64,000 nt of DNA from Mycolicibacterium sp. MU0053 (GCF_963378095.1 NZ_OY726397.1:806001-870000); one strand, 5' to 3'. Shown: positions 37,879-47,565, counted from the stretch's first letter. Translations and numbers: made by a program. Notes: generated by a model from the sequence alone, not told the origin.

Positions 37879-37901
37879 CGCCCGATGCTACGTGGGGCCC
37901 A

Positions 37902-38612
37902 CTAGCTCAGAGGCAACTCGGCAAAGACCGCACCGGTCGGCTGCGTCGAACCCGTTCCGGGCTCGACCGTGAACGCCAGCGCGGTGGAGCTGCCCAAATC
38001 GGGAACCACCGCGGTGGTCGACGGCGACACCGTGGCGGCGTCCATCGTGCCCGCCGAGGTCGCGCGCTCCGCGTCGACCAGCCACATCTGATACACCGTG
38101 CCCTCGGTCGGCGGGGCCACGTTGTTCATCACCAGCACGCCGGCGTCGCGTTCGTGGGAGAAGACGAACGTCGCGGTGCCACCGGTGGGGATCTGGCCCG
38201 AGACGGTCCGCACGTCCGGGGCCGCGAAGATCAGCTGCGCGGTCGACGGTTCCGGTGTCGGCCGCATCGACACGCCGATCCCGACGGCGCCCAGTCCGAT
38301 CACCAGCGCCGCCGCGGCGCCCAGCGCGGCCGTCTGCCAGCGGCGCCCCGGTTTCCGGAGCGGACGAACGGAATCGTCGGCGGCTGCGGTCAGGATCTTC
38401 GCGCGTAGCTCGGACGGTGGTTCCAGCGCGGTCGCGGCCGAGACCGCGGCCAGTGTCTCGCGGACCGCCCGCACCTCATCGAAGAAGGCGTCGGCGTTCT
38501 CGGCGTCGATCAGCTGGAGTTCGAGGTTGTCCCGGTCGGCCTGGTCCAGCGCGTGCAACGCGTACGGCGTGGCCAGGTCCAGGAGCTCCTCGGGTGGGTT
38601 CGGCGTGCTCAT
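37902..38612 (-). CDS. rskA: Anti-sigma-K factor RskA
   Basis: 236 aa. An N-terminal zinc-less anti-sigma domain (LDLATPYALHALDQADRDNL) binds SigK in the cytoplasm. One membrane helix (TAALGAAAALVIGLGAVGIG) and an extracytoplasmic RskA domain (VYQMWLVDAERATSAGTMDA) follow. Regulated proteolysis of RskA releases SigK in M. tuberculosis. It begins 1 bp after the sigK stop, as in the M. tuberculosis operon. Confidence 0.9.
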   Translation of the reverse strand: MSTPNPPEELLDLATPYALHALDQADRDNLELQLIDAENADAFFDEVRAVRETLAAVSAATALEPPSELRAKILTAAADDSVRPLRKPGRRWQTAALGAAAALVIGLGAVGIGVSMRPTPEPSTAQLIFAAPDVRTVSGQIPTGGTATFVFSHERDAGVLVMNNVAPPTEGTVYQMWLVDAERATSAGTMDAATVSPSTTAVVPDLGSSTALAFTVEPGTGSTQPTGAVFAELPLS

Positions 38613-38613
38613 C

Positions 38614-39192
38614 TCACCGCCTACCCAGGCAATTCCGCAGGTTACGCAGGGCATCGCGCATCCGCGACTTGACCGTCGCCAGATTGGCCGACAGCTGCTC
38701 GGACACCTGCACGTAGGTCAGGCCGTCGTAGTACGCCAGCTGCACGCACTGCCGTTGCAGGTCGGTCAGCCCATCCAGGCACAGGGTGACCTGACGTCGT
38801 TCGTCGCTGCCCAGGACCGATTCGCTGACCTGGTCGACGGCGGGTTCGACGGAGACCGCGCCGTACTGCGAGTTGCGCCGGCTGGCGGCCTCCTCGCTGC
38901 GCACGCGGTCGACGGCGCGGCGGTGGGCCAGGGTCATCAGCCAGGCCAGCGCGGAACCCGAGGCGGGGTCGTAGTTGTCGGCGCTGCGCCACACCTGCAG
39001 GTACACCTCCTGCGTGGTCTCCTCGCTGTAGCCGGGATCCCGCAGGACCCGCGTGACCAGCCCGAATACCCGGGATCGGGTCGCATCGTAGAAGGCTGCG
39101 AAGGCGTCGGCGTCCCGACGCGCGACTCCCCGCAACAGGACGTCGAGGTCGTGGGCCACGGGTGTGAGCCTAACCGTCGTGCTGTGCGTCAT
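38614..39192 (-). CDS. sigK: ECF RNA polymerase sigma factor SigK
   Basis: 192 aa ECF sigma factor. Region 2: AFAAFYDATRSRVFGLVTRV and YSEETTQEVYLQVWRSADNY. Region 4: LTDLQRQCVQLAYYDGLTYV followed by SANLATVKSRMRDALRNLR. The neighbours rskA, DUF1295 and ufaA1 identify it as SigK, which in M. tuberculosis drives mpt70/mpt83 and its own locus in response to redox state. Those antigen genes are not seen here. Confidence 0.9.
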   Translation of the reverse strand: MTHSTTVRLTPVAHDLDVLLRGVARRDADAFAAFYDATRSRVFGLVTRVLRDPGYSEETTQEVYLQVWRSADNYDPASGSALAWLMTLAHRRAVDRVRSEEAASRRNSQYGAVSVEPAVDQVSESVLGSDERRQVTLCLDGLTDLQRQCVQLAYYDGLTYVQVSEQLSANLATVKSRMRDALRNLRNCLGRR

Positions 39193-39198
39193 GGCATC

Positions 39199-39978
39199 TT
39201 ATCTACGCTTTGCCGGGCGGGGTAGGAAAAACGCTGTCCGAGAGCGATATTCGCGGTAGCCCGGACGATCCGCCAGGTACTTCTCGGCGAGTTTGGCGCC
39301 GGTGGCGTACACCAGGAAGTACGTCATCAGCAGCGGCGAGAGCACCGTGACCAACGCCCACGGGCCGTTGATGGTCACCAGCCACAGCCCCCACCACACG
39401 CAGGCGTCGCCGAAGTAGTTGGGGTGCCGGGTCCAAGCCCACAGGCCGCGGTCCATGATTCGGCCCTTGTTCGCCGGGTCGGCCTTGAACTGCTTCAACT
39501 GATGGTCGCCGAGGCCCTCGAACAGCACGCCCGTCGCCCACAACGCGATCCCCAGCGCCAGCACCGGCCACAGTGCGGGCGGGGTCGCTCCGGTGGTGGC
39601 GGACAACTGCAGGGGCAGCGAGACGAACCACACCGAGGCGCCCTGGATGACGAAGACCTTGCGCAGGACGTGGGTGGCGGAGTGGTCGCCGCCCAACAGA
39701 TCTCGATATCGGGGGTCCTCGCCCTTGCCGACGGTCTTGCTGTGGATGTGGACTGCCAGGCGCAGCCCCCACACGCCGACCAGCGTCAACAGCAGCACCC
39801 GACGCCCCAGGTCGCCGCTGCCCAGCGCGGCCGCGACGGCGGCGACGGCGACGAATCCGAGTCCCCACGCAACATCGACGATGTTGTACCGGCCGATGCG
39901 GCGACCGATGAGGAACGTCGCGCCGAACAGCAGGGCGATGACACCCAACGAAACCAGCGATACCACAACGAAATTCAC
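39199..39978 (-). CDS. DUF1295 membrane protein (steroid 5-alpha-reductase-like)
   Basis: 259 aa with about six membrane helices. HPNYFGDACVWWGLWLVTI and YREYRSRTAFFLPRP at the end are the DUF1295/ICMT-like signature for NADPH- or SAM-type cofactor binding at the membrane. The GTG start overlaps the ufaA1 stop by GTGA. Family and synteny with Rv0446c support a lipid-modifying role within the sigK operon; exact reaction unknown. Confidence 0.83.
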   Translation of the reverse strand: MNFVVVSLVSLGVIALLFGATFLIGRRIGRYNIVDVAWGLGFVAVAAVAAALGSGDLGRRVLLLTLVGVWGLRLAVHIHSKTVGKGEDPRYRDLLGGDHSATHVLRKVFVIQGASVWFVSLPLQLSATTGATPPALWPVLALGIALWATGVLFEGLGDHQLKQFKADPANKGRIMDRGLWAWTRHPNYFGDACVWWGLWLVTINGPWALVTVLSPLLMTYFLVYATGAKLAEKYLADRPGYREYRSRTAFFLPRPAKRR

Positions 39979-41234
39979 CACTTGCCTCCACTGTGCGCGA
40001 ATGTCCACTGATAGACGTCGAGGTACCCGGAGCGAAAGCCGGCTTCCGAGTAGGCCAGGTAGAGCTCCCACATCCGTTGGAACGTCTCGTCGAAGCCCAG
40101 TTCCGTCAACGCGGTACGGCGCGCCAGGAAGCGCTGCCGCCACAAGCGCAGCGTCTCGGCGTAGTGCCGCTGCAGGGAGAGCATGCTGACGGTGCGCAGC
40201 GCCGTGTGCCGTCCGGTGATGTCCAGGATGACGTCGGTGGAGGGCAGCAGGCCGCCCGGGAAGATGTACTTCTGAATCCAGCTGTAGGTGTCGCGGCTGG
40301 CCAGCATTCGGTCGTGCGGCATGGTGATCGACTGGATGGCCACCCGACCGCCCGGCGTCACCAACCGGTCGAGCGTCTGGAAGTAGTCCGGCCAGTTGCG
40401 GTAGCCGACGGCCTCGACCATCTCCACCGACAGCACCGCGTCGAAGCTGCCTACGACGTCCCGGTAATCGCGCAGCTGAATGTCGACGCGGTCCGACAAC
40501 CCGGCGGCGGCAACCCGCTGCCGCGCCAGCCGCTGCTGCTCCGCGGACAGCGTCACCGAGGTCACCTGGGCTCCACGCGCGGCCGCACGCAGGGCCAGTT
40601 CGCCCCACCCGGTGCCGATCTCGAGCACCCGGCGGCCGGCCGTGACATCGGCGGTGTCCAGGAGTCGATCGACTTTGCGTCGTTGCGCATCGGCCAAGCT
40701 CGTGGGCGTGGCCGGCAGCGTGTCGAACAGCGCGCTGGAATACGTCATGGTCTCGTCGAGGAACTCGGCGAACAACTCGTTGGACAGGTCATAGTGCGCG
40801 GAGATGTTGCTGCGCGCCTGATCTCGGGTGTTGCGGTGCGAATCGGGTTGGCTGGCCAGCACGATCGGCCGCAGTCGCTGCAGCGGCTGGGGGACCAACG
40901 TGGATACGGAGCGGGCGAAGGTGGTGAGCACGCCGACGAGGTCCGCGGAGCTCCATTCTCCGGCCATGTAGGACTCGCCGAACCCGATCAGCCCGTGCCG
41001 CCCGATGCGGCGGGCCAACCGGTCGGGGTGGCGCAGGATCAGGGTGGGCAGGCTGGGGTCGGCGGCCCCGATCACCGCGCCGTCGGGGTATTGCAACCGC
41101 AGCGGCAGGCTGCGCGCGGTCCGCTGCAACAAGGCCGAAGCCGCCTGGGCGGACAGCGCGGCGATCGGGCCTCGCGGAACGGCATCGACGTCCGGCCACC
41201 GGGTGCGGCCGGCGGTGGGGGCGGTGATGGTCAT
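39975..41234 (-). CDS. ufaA1: Cyclopropane-fatty-acyl-phospholipid synthase-like methyltransferase UfaA1
   Basis: 419 aa. The SAM-binding motif VLEIGTGWGELAL lies in the middle of a CMAS-type domain that starts HYDLSNELFAEFLDETMTYS. ExxEAVGYRNWPDYF and YIFPGGLLPS are also diagnostic. Family enzymes methylate or cyclopropanate unsaturated phospholipid acyl chains; UfaA1 in M. tuberculosis has been linked to tuberculostearic acid synthesis. Overlaps with both neighbours (GTGA, 4 bp) show tight coupling. Confidence 0.85.
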   Translation of the reverse strand: MTITAPTAGRTRWPDVDAVPRGPIAALSAQAASALLQRTARSLPLRLQYPDGAVIGAADPSLPTLILRHPDRLARRIGRHGLIGFGESYMAGEWSSADLVGVLTTFARSVSTLVPQPLQRLRPIVLASQPDSHRNTRDQARSNISAHYDLSNELFAEFLDETMTYSSALFDTLPATPTSLADAQRRKVDRLLDTADVTAGRRVLEIGTGWGELALRAAARGAQVTSVTLSAEQQRLARQRVAAAGLSDRVDIQLRDYRDVVGSFDAVLSVEMVEAVGYRNWPDYFQTLDRLVTPGGRVAIQSITMPHDRMLASRDTYSWIQKYIFPGGLLPSTDVILDITGRHTALRTVSMLSLQRHYAETLRLWRQRFLARRTALTELGFDETFQRMWELYLAYSEAGFRSGYLDVYQWTFAHSGGKW

Positions 41235-41941
41235 GGGCGCTCCTGGATCGGCACACGGCGCAGCCAGAGCAGGATGCCCTGTACGCGAATTCCCCAGGCC
41301 ACCAACAGCGGAGCCAGCGGAGCGGACAGTTGCAGCCACGCGATCCGCGCGGGGGTGGCGCACTGGCGGTGGCCCTGCAGCGTCGCGACGAATGCGGGGT
41401 GGTCGTCTCGGTGCAACGTGATCCGGACGTTGAGCGTCTCCTCCGGTTGCGGGGCGCGCACCAGGTAGTAGCCGTCGGTGCCGTTGAACGGGGAGACGTA
41501 CATGCGTTTGGGTATCGGCGTGCTCCTGTCCTGATCGGCGGGTAGCAGATAGGCGTGTCGTTGGCCGTAGGTGTTGTGCACCTCGGCGATCACCGCGCGC
41601 AGTCGCCCGTCGCGGTCGTGGCACCAGAAGATGCTCAGCGGGTTGAACACGAAACCCAGCACGCGGGCCTGCATCAACGCGGTGACCTGACCGCCCCGCA
41701 GGTCGATGCCGTGACCGGCCAGCAAGGTGTCGACCCGGCGGCGCAGGGTGTCCGGGCCGGAACCCGGCGGCTGTAGGTGGTCGGCCGGGCGGAATCGGGC
41801 GAACGGCCGCAGCAGCGCGGGCAGCCGCGGTGGCGCATCGATGTCGAGATACCAGCAGTAGCCCCGGTGTTCGAAATGGTGGTGTACCGGGGCGCGTCGC
41901 AGATGGGTGGTGCGGGTGCGGTAGATCGCCGCCGTGCTCAC
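41231..41941 (-). CDS. DUF1365 family protein
   Basis: 236 aa. RGYCWYLDIDAPPRLPALLR, GFVFNPLSIFWCHDRDGRLR and MYVSPFNGTDGYYLVRAPQP are the conserved blocks of DUF1365, nearly always found beside a CFA synthase-like gene and an FAD oxidoreductase, as here (Rv0448c equivalent). Probably part of the same unsaturated-lipid modification pathway. GTG start coupled to the preceding stop. Confidence 0.83.
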   Translation of the reverse strand: MSTAAIYRTRTTHLRRAPVHHHFEHRGYCWYLDIDAPPRLPALLRPFARFRPADHLQPPGSGPDTLRRRVDTLLAGHGIDLRGGQVTALMQARVLGFVFNPLSIFWCHDRDGRLRAVIAEVHNTYGQRHAYLLPADQDRSTPIPKRMYVSPFNGTDGYYLVRAPQPEETLNVRITLHRDDHPAFVATLQGHRQCATPARIAWLQLSAPLAPLLVAWGIRVQGILLWLRRVPIQERP

Positions 41942-43215
41942 TGCTGCACCGCCGTTCGTTGCAGCCGCCGTGCGGCGCGCAGCCCCGAGGCGGCGCCGTC
42001 CTCATGGAAGCCCCAGCCGTGGTAGGCGCCGGCGAAGACCACCCGATCGTCGTCCAGATTGGCCAGATGTTGTTGGGCCGCCACGGATTCCAACGTGTAC
42101 TGCGGGTGGTGGTAGGTCATGGTGACCAGGGTGCGCTCGGGGGCGACGAGGTCGTGGTCGCCGAGGGTCAGCAGGAACCGCCGGGTCCCGCCGAGCCGCA
42201 TCAGGTGGGTGATGTCGTAGGTGACGGCGACCGCATCGCTGCGCCCGGTGATCAGGTAGTTCCACGATGCGCGGGCCCGCCGACTCCTCGGCAGCACCGA
42301 CTCGTCGGTGTGCAGGCGGGCGAGGTTGGGCGTGTATCCGATGGCACCGAGGACCGCGCGTTCGCGACGGGTGGGTTCGGCCAGCAGCGCCAGCGCCTGG
42401 TCGGAATGGGTCGCGATGACCACCGCATCGAAGTCCTCGAGCGCGGCGCGGTCGGTGCGGATCTGTACGCCGGTCCGGGTGCGCCGCAGCGCCCGCACGG
42501 GGGTCCCGAGACGGACCTCGTCGAGGTGCTGCGCGATCGCTTCGACGTAGGTGGCAGAGCCGCCCACGACGGTGCGCCAGGACGGCGAACCGAACACCGT
42601 CAGCATGCCGTGGTGCTCGAGGAAGACGAACAGGTAGCGGGCCGGGTAGTCGAGTGCGGTGTCCGGCGAGCAGGACCACACCGCCGCCACCAGCGGGGTC
42701 ATGAAGTGTTGGACGAAAAATGGCGAGAAGCCGTGGCGCTGTAGGAAGCCGCGCAGCGGCTCGTCGGGTGCGGCGTCGCTGCTGCGTAGCAGCGCGGTGG
42801 CGTGCCGGTGAAACTTCCTGACCTCGACCAGCATTGCGAGGTACCGGGGACGAGTCAGGTTGGCCAGGCTCGGGAACAGGCCGCCGAGGCCGCGGGCGCC
42901 CGCATACTCCAGTCCGGTTTCGTCAGAACGCACCGACATGGACATGTCGGTGTCGCGGGTGGCGATGTTCAGCTCATAGAACAGCCGACACAGCGTGGGG
43001 TAGGTGCGGCTGTTGTGCACCAGAAACGCCGAGTCGATCCGTTCCATGACCCCGTCGCCGCGGTCGACCACATGGCTGTGGGCATGACCACCCAGCCGAT
43101 CGTCGGCTTCGAACAAGGTCACCCGATCATGGCGCGACAGGGTGTATGCGGCGGTCAGACCCGCCACACCACTGCCGATGACGGCGATGGAGCGCCGGCT
43201 GTCGTCGATGTGCAC
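41938..43215 (-). CDS. FAD-dependent amine oxidase/desaturase-like protein
   Basis: 425 aa. Dinucleotide motif IAVIGSGVAGLTAAYTLSRH at the N-terminus, followed by LFEADDRLGGHAHSH and a C-terminal FAD motif RVVFAGAYHGWGFHEDGAAS. It belongs to the NAD(P)/FAD oxidoreductase family linked to DUF1365 and CFA synthase-like genes (Rv0449c equivalent). It is the first gene of the operon that runs into sigK-rskA. Confidence 0.85.
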   Translation of the reverse strand: MHIDDSRRSIAVIGSGVAGLTAAYTLSRHDRVTLFEADDRLGGHAHSHVVDRGDGVMERIDSAFLVHNSRTYPTLCRLFYELNIATRDTDMSMSVRSDETGLEYAGARGLGGLFPSLANLTRPRYLAMLVEVRKFHRHATALLRSSDAAPDEPLRGFLQRHGFSPFFVQHFMTPLVAAVWSCSPDTALDYPARYLFVFLEHHGMLTVFGSPSWRTVVGGSATYVEAIAQHLDEVRLGTPVRALRRTRTGVQIRTDRAALEDFDAVVIATHSDQALALLAEPTRRERAVLGAIGYTPNLARLHTDESVLPRSRRARASWNYLITGRSDAVAVTYDITHLMRLGGTRRFLLTLGDHDLVAPERTLVTMTYHHPQYTLESVAAQQHLANLDDDRVVFAGAYHGWGFHEDGAASGLRAARRLQRTAVQQ

Positions 43216-43263
43216 ATCAGGTATTCGGAGCCGGTCGCCGCCTGGATGGGTGGGAGTTTGCGG

Positions 43264-43725
43264 CTATCGGCTGCCGGCTGTGCTCGGCTCCGAAACCGCT
43301 TGTGCCCGAAAGCGATGCAGGAAATCGACCCAGTGTTGCGGCAGCCGATGGTGCCGGGCGCCGTCGATGATCCGCTCGAGATAGCCCGGCCGCGGCGGCC
43401 CGGGGTCGACCCGGTGATCGATGTACACCCAGACCCAGGCCGTTCCCAGCGCGGTCCGCACCGCCAGGCGGTCGCGGCGGTAACGCACCGGCACGCCCTC
43501 GGCGCGGTCCAGCGCCGCCAGATCGCAGGCCGATACATCCCACACCACGCCGTGCACCTGCGTGCCGCGCCGCGGCTCGATGGTGGCGACACCGCGCTCG
43601 TTGATCAGCCAGTCGTGGTCACCGAGAACGGCGCGTTGCGGATCGGCGGCGTCGGGACAGCGAGCCGCCATCTGCTGCACGCACAGGTTGGACCCGTACG
43701 CGAAGTAGCGGTGCCGGACGGTCAC
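43264..43725 (-). CDS. Gamma-glutamylcyclotransferase-like protein
   Basis: 153 aa. It begins with HRYFAYGSNLCVQQMAARCP; YGSN is the phosphate/amide-binding loop of GGCT-fold proteins. VHGVVWDVSACDLAALDRAE supplies the conserved late Asp/Glu region. Family members cleave gamma-glutamyl amides or are AIG2-like; the activity here is untested. It is 48 bp upstream of the FAD gene. Confidence 0.75.
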   Translation of the reverse strand: MTVRHRYFAYGSNLCVQQMAARCPDAADPQRAVLGDHDWLINERGVATIEPRRGTQVHGVVWDVSACDLAALDRAEGVPVRYRRDRLAVRTALGTAWVWVYIDHRVDPGPPRPGYLERIIDGARHHRLPQHWVDFLHRFRAQAVSEPSTAGSR

Positions 43726-43748
43726 TCAGCCTTGCACTCCGGAACCGG

Positions 43749-44000
43749 TTAGAAGACCATCCCGGCGCCGTAGAACGGGCTGCCGTACCAGGGCATCGCG
43801 TACACGGGCGGCCGCGACACGATCTGGGTGTTGCCGGGGCTGCTGCACTGGGTGGTGGCACCGCCCGCGTAGCCGCCGCCGGAACTGGTCACTGTGCAAT
43901 CGGGGTTCAGCGGGTTCGCGGCCGCGGCGGGCGCGGCGATGATTGCCGCCGCGGCACCTCCCGCCATCAAAGCGGGAACGATGAGACGCAGGACGCGCAT
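43749..44000 (-). CDS. Small secreted protein
   Basis: 83 aa. Signal peptide MRVLRLIVPALMAGGAAAAI with cleavage near AAAANP, then a short Gly/Pro/Tyr-rich mature part with two cysteines (NPDCTVTSSGGGYAGGATTQ, then C) ending YGSPFYGAGMVF. Typical small exported mycobacterial protein of unknown function. Start chosen at ATG 44000 with GAGGGG upstream. Confidence 0.6.
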   Translation of the reverse strand: MRVLRLIVPALMAGGAAAAIIAAPAAAANPLNPDCTVTSSGGGYAGGATTQCSSPGNTQIVSRPPVYAMPWYGSPFYGAGMVF

Positions 44001-44059
44001 GGGCAGAACCCCTCTACTGGAAACCTGTATGTTCGCTGAAAGTGTATAGCCGAACCGGG

Positions 44060-44851
44060 TCAGAGGTCGGCTATGGGCAGGTTGAGGTTGGGGAACGTGA
44101 GGCCGCCATCGACCTCCAGAGTCTTGCCGGTGAGGTAACTGCTCGCCGGCGACGCCAGATAGACCGCCGCGGCGGCGATGTCGGACGGATCGCCGAGTCG
44201 GCGCATCGGGGTCGCCTGCTCCATCGGTTCCCGCAGCTCGTCGTTGGAAGCGACAATGTCGAGCGCCGAGGTCAGGATCGAGCCCGGCGCAATCGCATTG
44301 ACCCGGATCCGCGGGCACAGGTCCAGGGCGGCCAGTCGGGTGTATTGCGCCAGCGCCCCCTTGGCCGTGCCGTAGGCCGCGAACCCGCGCCCGGCGAGCC
44401 GGCCCATGGTCGAGGTGATGTTGATGATGCTGCCGCCGCCGGAATGTTCGAGCATCAGCGGGACGGCGGCCGACGTCAGCGCGTGCGCGGTGCCGACATT
44501 GAAGGTGAAGGCGTCGCGGAGATCCTTGGCCGAGGTGTTCAACAGCGGCCCGGGCATGGTGCCGCCGACGTTGTTGACGACGACGTCGAGGCGCCCGAAG
44601 GCTTCGACCGCGGCGGCCGCAAGCTCAGCGGTGGTCTCCGGATGGGCAAGATCACCCACCACGATGTGTGCCCGCCGCCCGGTCGCGCGGATCTGGTCAG
44701 CCACCGCGTCGAGTTCGGTCCGGGTGCGGGCGGCGATGACAACGTCGGCGCCCACTTCCGCGAAGGCCACCGCGATCGCCGCGCCGAGACCGCGGCCCGC
44801 GCCGGTGACCACGGCCACCTGGTCGTCGAGCCGGAATTTATCGAGGATCAT
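44060..44851 (-). CDS. Short-chain dehydrogenase/reductase (SDR)
   Basis: 263 aa. [11 protein letters not shown] coenzyme motif, NNVGGTMPG, the catalytic Ser in [11 protein letters not shown] and Tyr-x3-Lys ([11 protein letters not shown]). The C-terminus [18 protein letters not shown] is the usual SDR ending. It resembles FabG-like and sterol/alcohol dehydrogenase members of mycobacteria. It diverges from the phosphotransferase gene. Confidence 0.85.
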   Translation of the reverse strand: MILDKFRLDDQVAVVTGAGRGLGAAIAVAFAEVGADVVIAARTRTELDAVADQIRATGRRAHIVVGDLAHPETTAELAAAAVEAFGRLDVVVNNVGGTMPGPLLNTSAKDLRDAFTFNVGTAHALTSAAVPLMLEHSGGGSIINITSTMGRLAGRGFAAYGTAKGALAQYTRLAALDLCPRIRVNAIAPGSILTSALDIVASNDELREPMEQATPMRRLGDPSDIAAAAVYLASPASSYLTGKTLEVDGGLTFPNLNLPIADL

Positions 44852-44899
44852 CGCGGCCACGCTAGCAAGGTCGGCCGCCGACGGCGGTAGGTTCACAGC

Positions 44900-45913
44900 G
44901 TGAGTCCGGATGACGGCGACCGCGTCGAAGACCTTGATGCGTGGATAGCGGCCAAGGCGTTGACCGAATACGAGGTGGCGCCGGGCTCCGAACTGCGGTT
45001 GGTCAACCGCTCCGAGAACACGGTCTTCGGGCTCACCGACGCGGCCACCGGTGAACAGTCGATGCTGCGGGTGCATCGGCCCGGCTACCACCACCGGCAT
45101 CAGATCGAGTCGGAACTCGACTGGCTCGCCGCGATCCGCAGGGACGACGTCGTGACCGTGCCCACGGTGTGCGCCGCCCGCGACGGGCGGCGGGTGGTCA
45201 CGGTCGACGGCGTCGATGCCGGGCCGCGACACGTGGTCCGTTTCGCGCTGATCCCCGGTGCGCATCCGGATGAGGACTGCCTGACGGAGCGGGACTTTCA
45301 CGATCTGGGCCGGGTGACGGCGGCGTTGCACGAGCATTCGCGGCGATGGCGACGGCCACCGGGCTTCGATCGGTTTGCCTGGGACTGGGACTCCTCGCTC
45401 GGGTGCCGGCCGCGGTGGGGCAGGTGGCAGGACTCGGCCGGGGTCGGACCCGACCAGCGCCGCGTGCTGGCTGGCGCGCAGGACCTGCTGCAGCAACGCC
45501 TTACCGAGTACGGTCGCAGCCCCGACCGGTTCGGTTTGGTGCACGCCGACCTGCGCCTGGCCAACCTGCTGGTCGACGCCGGCGTGATTGCCGCCATCGA
45601 CTTCGACGACTGCGGATTCAGTTGGTTCTTCTATGATTTCGGCGCGGCGGTGTCCTTCATCGAGGACGATCCGGCGGTACCGCAGTGGCAGGACGCGTGG
45701 CTCGCCGGCTACCGGACCGCAGGACAGGTGAGCGCGGTCGACGAGGAGATGTTGGCCTCGTTCGTGATGCTGCGACGATTGAAATTGCTCGCCTGGATGG
45801 GAACTCACGACCATGCACTGGAATCTCAGACCAAACTGACCACCTACGCCGAAGGTAGCTGCGAACTCGCCGAGCGGTACATGACCTCGGGTGGCCGCTT
45901 AGTGCACCGATAG
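44900..45913 (+). CDS. Aminoglycoside phosphotransferase/HSK2-like kinase
   Basis: 337 aa. The kinase catalytic loop [16 protein letters not shown] and metal site [16 protein letters not shown] are intact, and the N-terminal lobe includes ENTVFGLTD and MLRVHRPGY. The overall form resembles the homoserine kinase type II/YihE branch rather than a classical aminoglycoside resistance enzyme. Substrate unknown. Its stop lies within a hairpin upstream of the PKS gene. Confidence 0.78.
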   Translation: MSPDDGDRVEDLDAWIAAKALTEYEVAPGSELRLVNRSENTVFGLTDAATGEQSMLRVHRPGYHHRHQIESELDWLAAIRRDDVVTVPTVCAARDGRRVVTVDGVDAGPRHVVRFALIPGAHPDEDCLTERDFHDLGRVTAALHEHSRRWRRPPGFDRFAWDWDSSLGCRPRWGRWQDSAGVGPDQRRVLAGAQDLLQQRLTEYGRSPDRFGLVHADLRLANLLVDAGVIAAIDFDDCGFSWFFYDFGAAVSFIEDDPAVPQWQDAWLAGYRTAGQVSAVDEEMLASFVMLRRLKLLAWMGTHDHALESQTKLTTYAEGSCELAERYMTSGGRLVHR

Positions 45914-45939
45914 CGGTGCACATTTCAAAACTGTTTGAA
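45902..45939. promoter_or_regulatory. Two adjacent palindromes before the type III PKS operon
   Basis: GTGCACC at 45902-45908 pairs with GGTGCAC at 45915-45921 (6-nt loop), and TTCAAAACTGTTTGAA at 45924-45939 is a near-perfect 16-bp palindrome, both before the PKS ATG at 46001. The first could terminate the kinase transcript; the second looks like a TetR-type operator. A TetR gene stands at the far end of the PKS operon. Functional link inferred. Confidence 0.4.
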
Positions 45940-46000
45940 CCATTCGGCCAGCGGCAACGTGGTCCTGTGTGTGGAACATCCACGCTCTACGGTTAACCCC

Positions 46001-47050
46001 ATGACGGTAACCAGCACGACCCCGCGGCTTGCTGCCGCGGCGGTGGCACTGCCCCCGCATCGGCACAGCCAGGCCGAGGTGACCGCGCTGCTCACCGACG
46101 CTGCCGGGGCGGAGTTCGAACGGTTTGCCAACACCAGCGGGGTGCAGACGCGGAGTCTCGCGCTGCCGCTGGAGCGCTACCGCGAGCTGAGGGATTTCAC
46201 CGAGGCCAACCAGACCTATTTGAATGTGGCCCTTGAGTTGTCGGAGAGCGCCCTCCGCAATGCGCTGGCCACCGCACAGATCACACCCGACGAGGTCGAC
46301 ATCATCTTCTCGACCACCGTGACCGGGTTGGCGGTGCCCACGTTGGATGCCAGGTTGGCCGCCCGCATCGGCTTGCGTCCCGACGTCAAGCGCGTCCCGT
46401 TGTTCGGCCTGGGCTGTGTGGCCGGGGCCGCCGGAGTGGCCCGCATGCACGATTATCTGCGCGCCTATCCGGAACAGGTGGCGGTGTTGGTCGCGGTCGA
46501 ACTGTGTTCGCTGACCATCCAGTGGGGCGACCATTCGGTGGCAAATATGGTGGCCTCCAGTCTGTTCGGTGACGGTGCGGCAGCCGTCGTGGCCACCGGT
46601 GCGCAGCGCGCGGGCACCGGCCCGCAGGTGCTGGCGAGTCGCAGCCGGCTCTACCCCGACACCGAGCACGTGATGGGGTGGGAGATCGGGACCTCGGGGT
46701 TCAAGATCGTACTGTCCGCCGACATTCCCACCGTTGCTGAGAAATACCTGGGCGAAGATGTCACGTTGTTCCTCGCCGAGTTCGGACTGACACCCGACGA
46801 TGTCGACACCTGGGTGTGCCACCCGGGTGGGCCGAAGGTGATCGAGGCCGTCGAGCACGTGTTGAAGCTGCCGTCGTCGGCGTTGGATCGGACGCGGGAG
46901 TCGTTGCGGGACAACGGGAACTTGTCCTCGGTGTCGGTACTCGACGTCCTGCGCGCCACCATGGGCGACCCGCCCGCGGCGGGATCGTTGGGCATGATGA
47001 TCGCGATGGGGCCCGGGTTCTGCGCGGAACTCGTCCTGCTGCGGTGGTGA
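46001..47050 (+). CDS. Type III polyketide synthase
   Basis: 349 aa chalcone-synthase-like enzyme. Catalytic triad Cys139 (FGLGCVAG), His274 (VCHPGGPKV) and Asn307 (RDNGNLSSVS). It condenses a fatty acyl-CoA starter with malonyl-CoA to make alkylpyrones or alkylresorcinols. The ATG at 46001 gives the family N-terminus; a frame open to 45935 is not needed. It is followed by a methyltransferase and an FAD oxygenase in overlapping order, the layout of srsA-srsB-srsC phenolic-lipid operons and of mycobacterial polyketide-quinone genes. Confidence 0.88.
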   Translation: MTVTSTTPRLAAAAVALPPHRHSQAEVTALLTDAAGAEFERFANTSGVQTRSLALPLERYRELRDFTEANQTYLNVALELSESALRNALATAQITPDEVDIIFSTTVTGLAVPTLDARLAARIGLRPDVKRVPLFGLGCVAGAAGVARMHDYLRAYPEQVAVLVAVELCSLTIQWGDHSVANMVASSLFGDGAAAVVATGAQRAGTGPQVLASRSRLYPDTEHVMGWEIGTSGFKIVLSADIPTVAEKYLGEDVTLFLAEFGLTPDDVDTWVCHPGGPKVIEAVEHVLKLPSSALDRTRESLRDNGNLSSVSVLDVLRATMGDPPAAGSLGMMIAMGPGFCAELVLLRW

Positions 47051-47565
47051 TCGTGTACTACTTGCTGATCGCCGCGGTGGGGCTGGAACGCATCGTCGAA
47101 CTGGTCGTCTCCAAACGAAATGCGCGGTGGGCATTCGCCCACGGCGGCAAGGAATTCGGACGCGGGCACTATCCGGCGATGGTGGCCATCCACCTCGCAC
47201 TGCTACTCGGCTGCGTGCTGGAGGTCTGGCTGTTGGACCGGCCATTCCTGCCGTGGCTGGGCTGGACCATGCTGGCCGTGGTGGTGGCGGCTCAGGCGCT
47301 GCGGTGGTGGTGCATCGCGACGCTGGGTAAACGCTGGAACACCCTGGTGATCGTGTTGCCCGAGGCCCCGCTGGTGCGCATCGGGCCGTACCGGTGGCTG
47401 CACCATCCCAACTACGTGGCGGTGGTGGCCGAAGGTATCGCGTTGCCGCTGGTGCACTCCGCCTGGATCACCGCGGTCGTCTTCACGGTGGCCAACGCAC
47501 TGCTGCTGACGGTCCGGATCCGGGTGGAGAATGCCGCCCTCGGTTACACCGATGCCCGACTATGA
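47047..47565 (+). CDS. Isoprenylcysteine carboxyl methyltransferase-like membrane methyltransferase
   Basis: 172 aa, GTG start overlapping the PKS stop. Four or five membrane helices and the late signature RIGPYRWLHHPNYVAVVAEG mark the ICMT family. Next to type III PKS genes these enzymes O-methylate alkylresorcinol/alkylpyrone products (SrsB, BpsB). The short size and lack of a soluble SAM domain fit that group. Confidence 0.82.
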   Translation: MIVYYLLIAAVGLERIVELVVSKRNARWAFAHGGKEFGRGHYPAMVAIHLALLLGCVLEVWLLDRPFLPWLGWTMLAVVVAAQALRWWCIATLGKRWNTLVIVLPEAPLVRIGPYRWLHHPNYVAVVAEGIALPLVHSAWITAVVFTVANALLLTVRIRVENAALGYTDARL

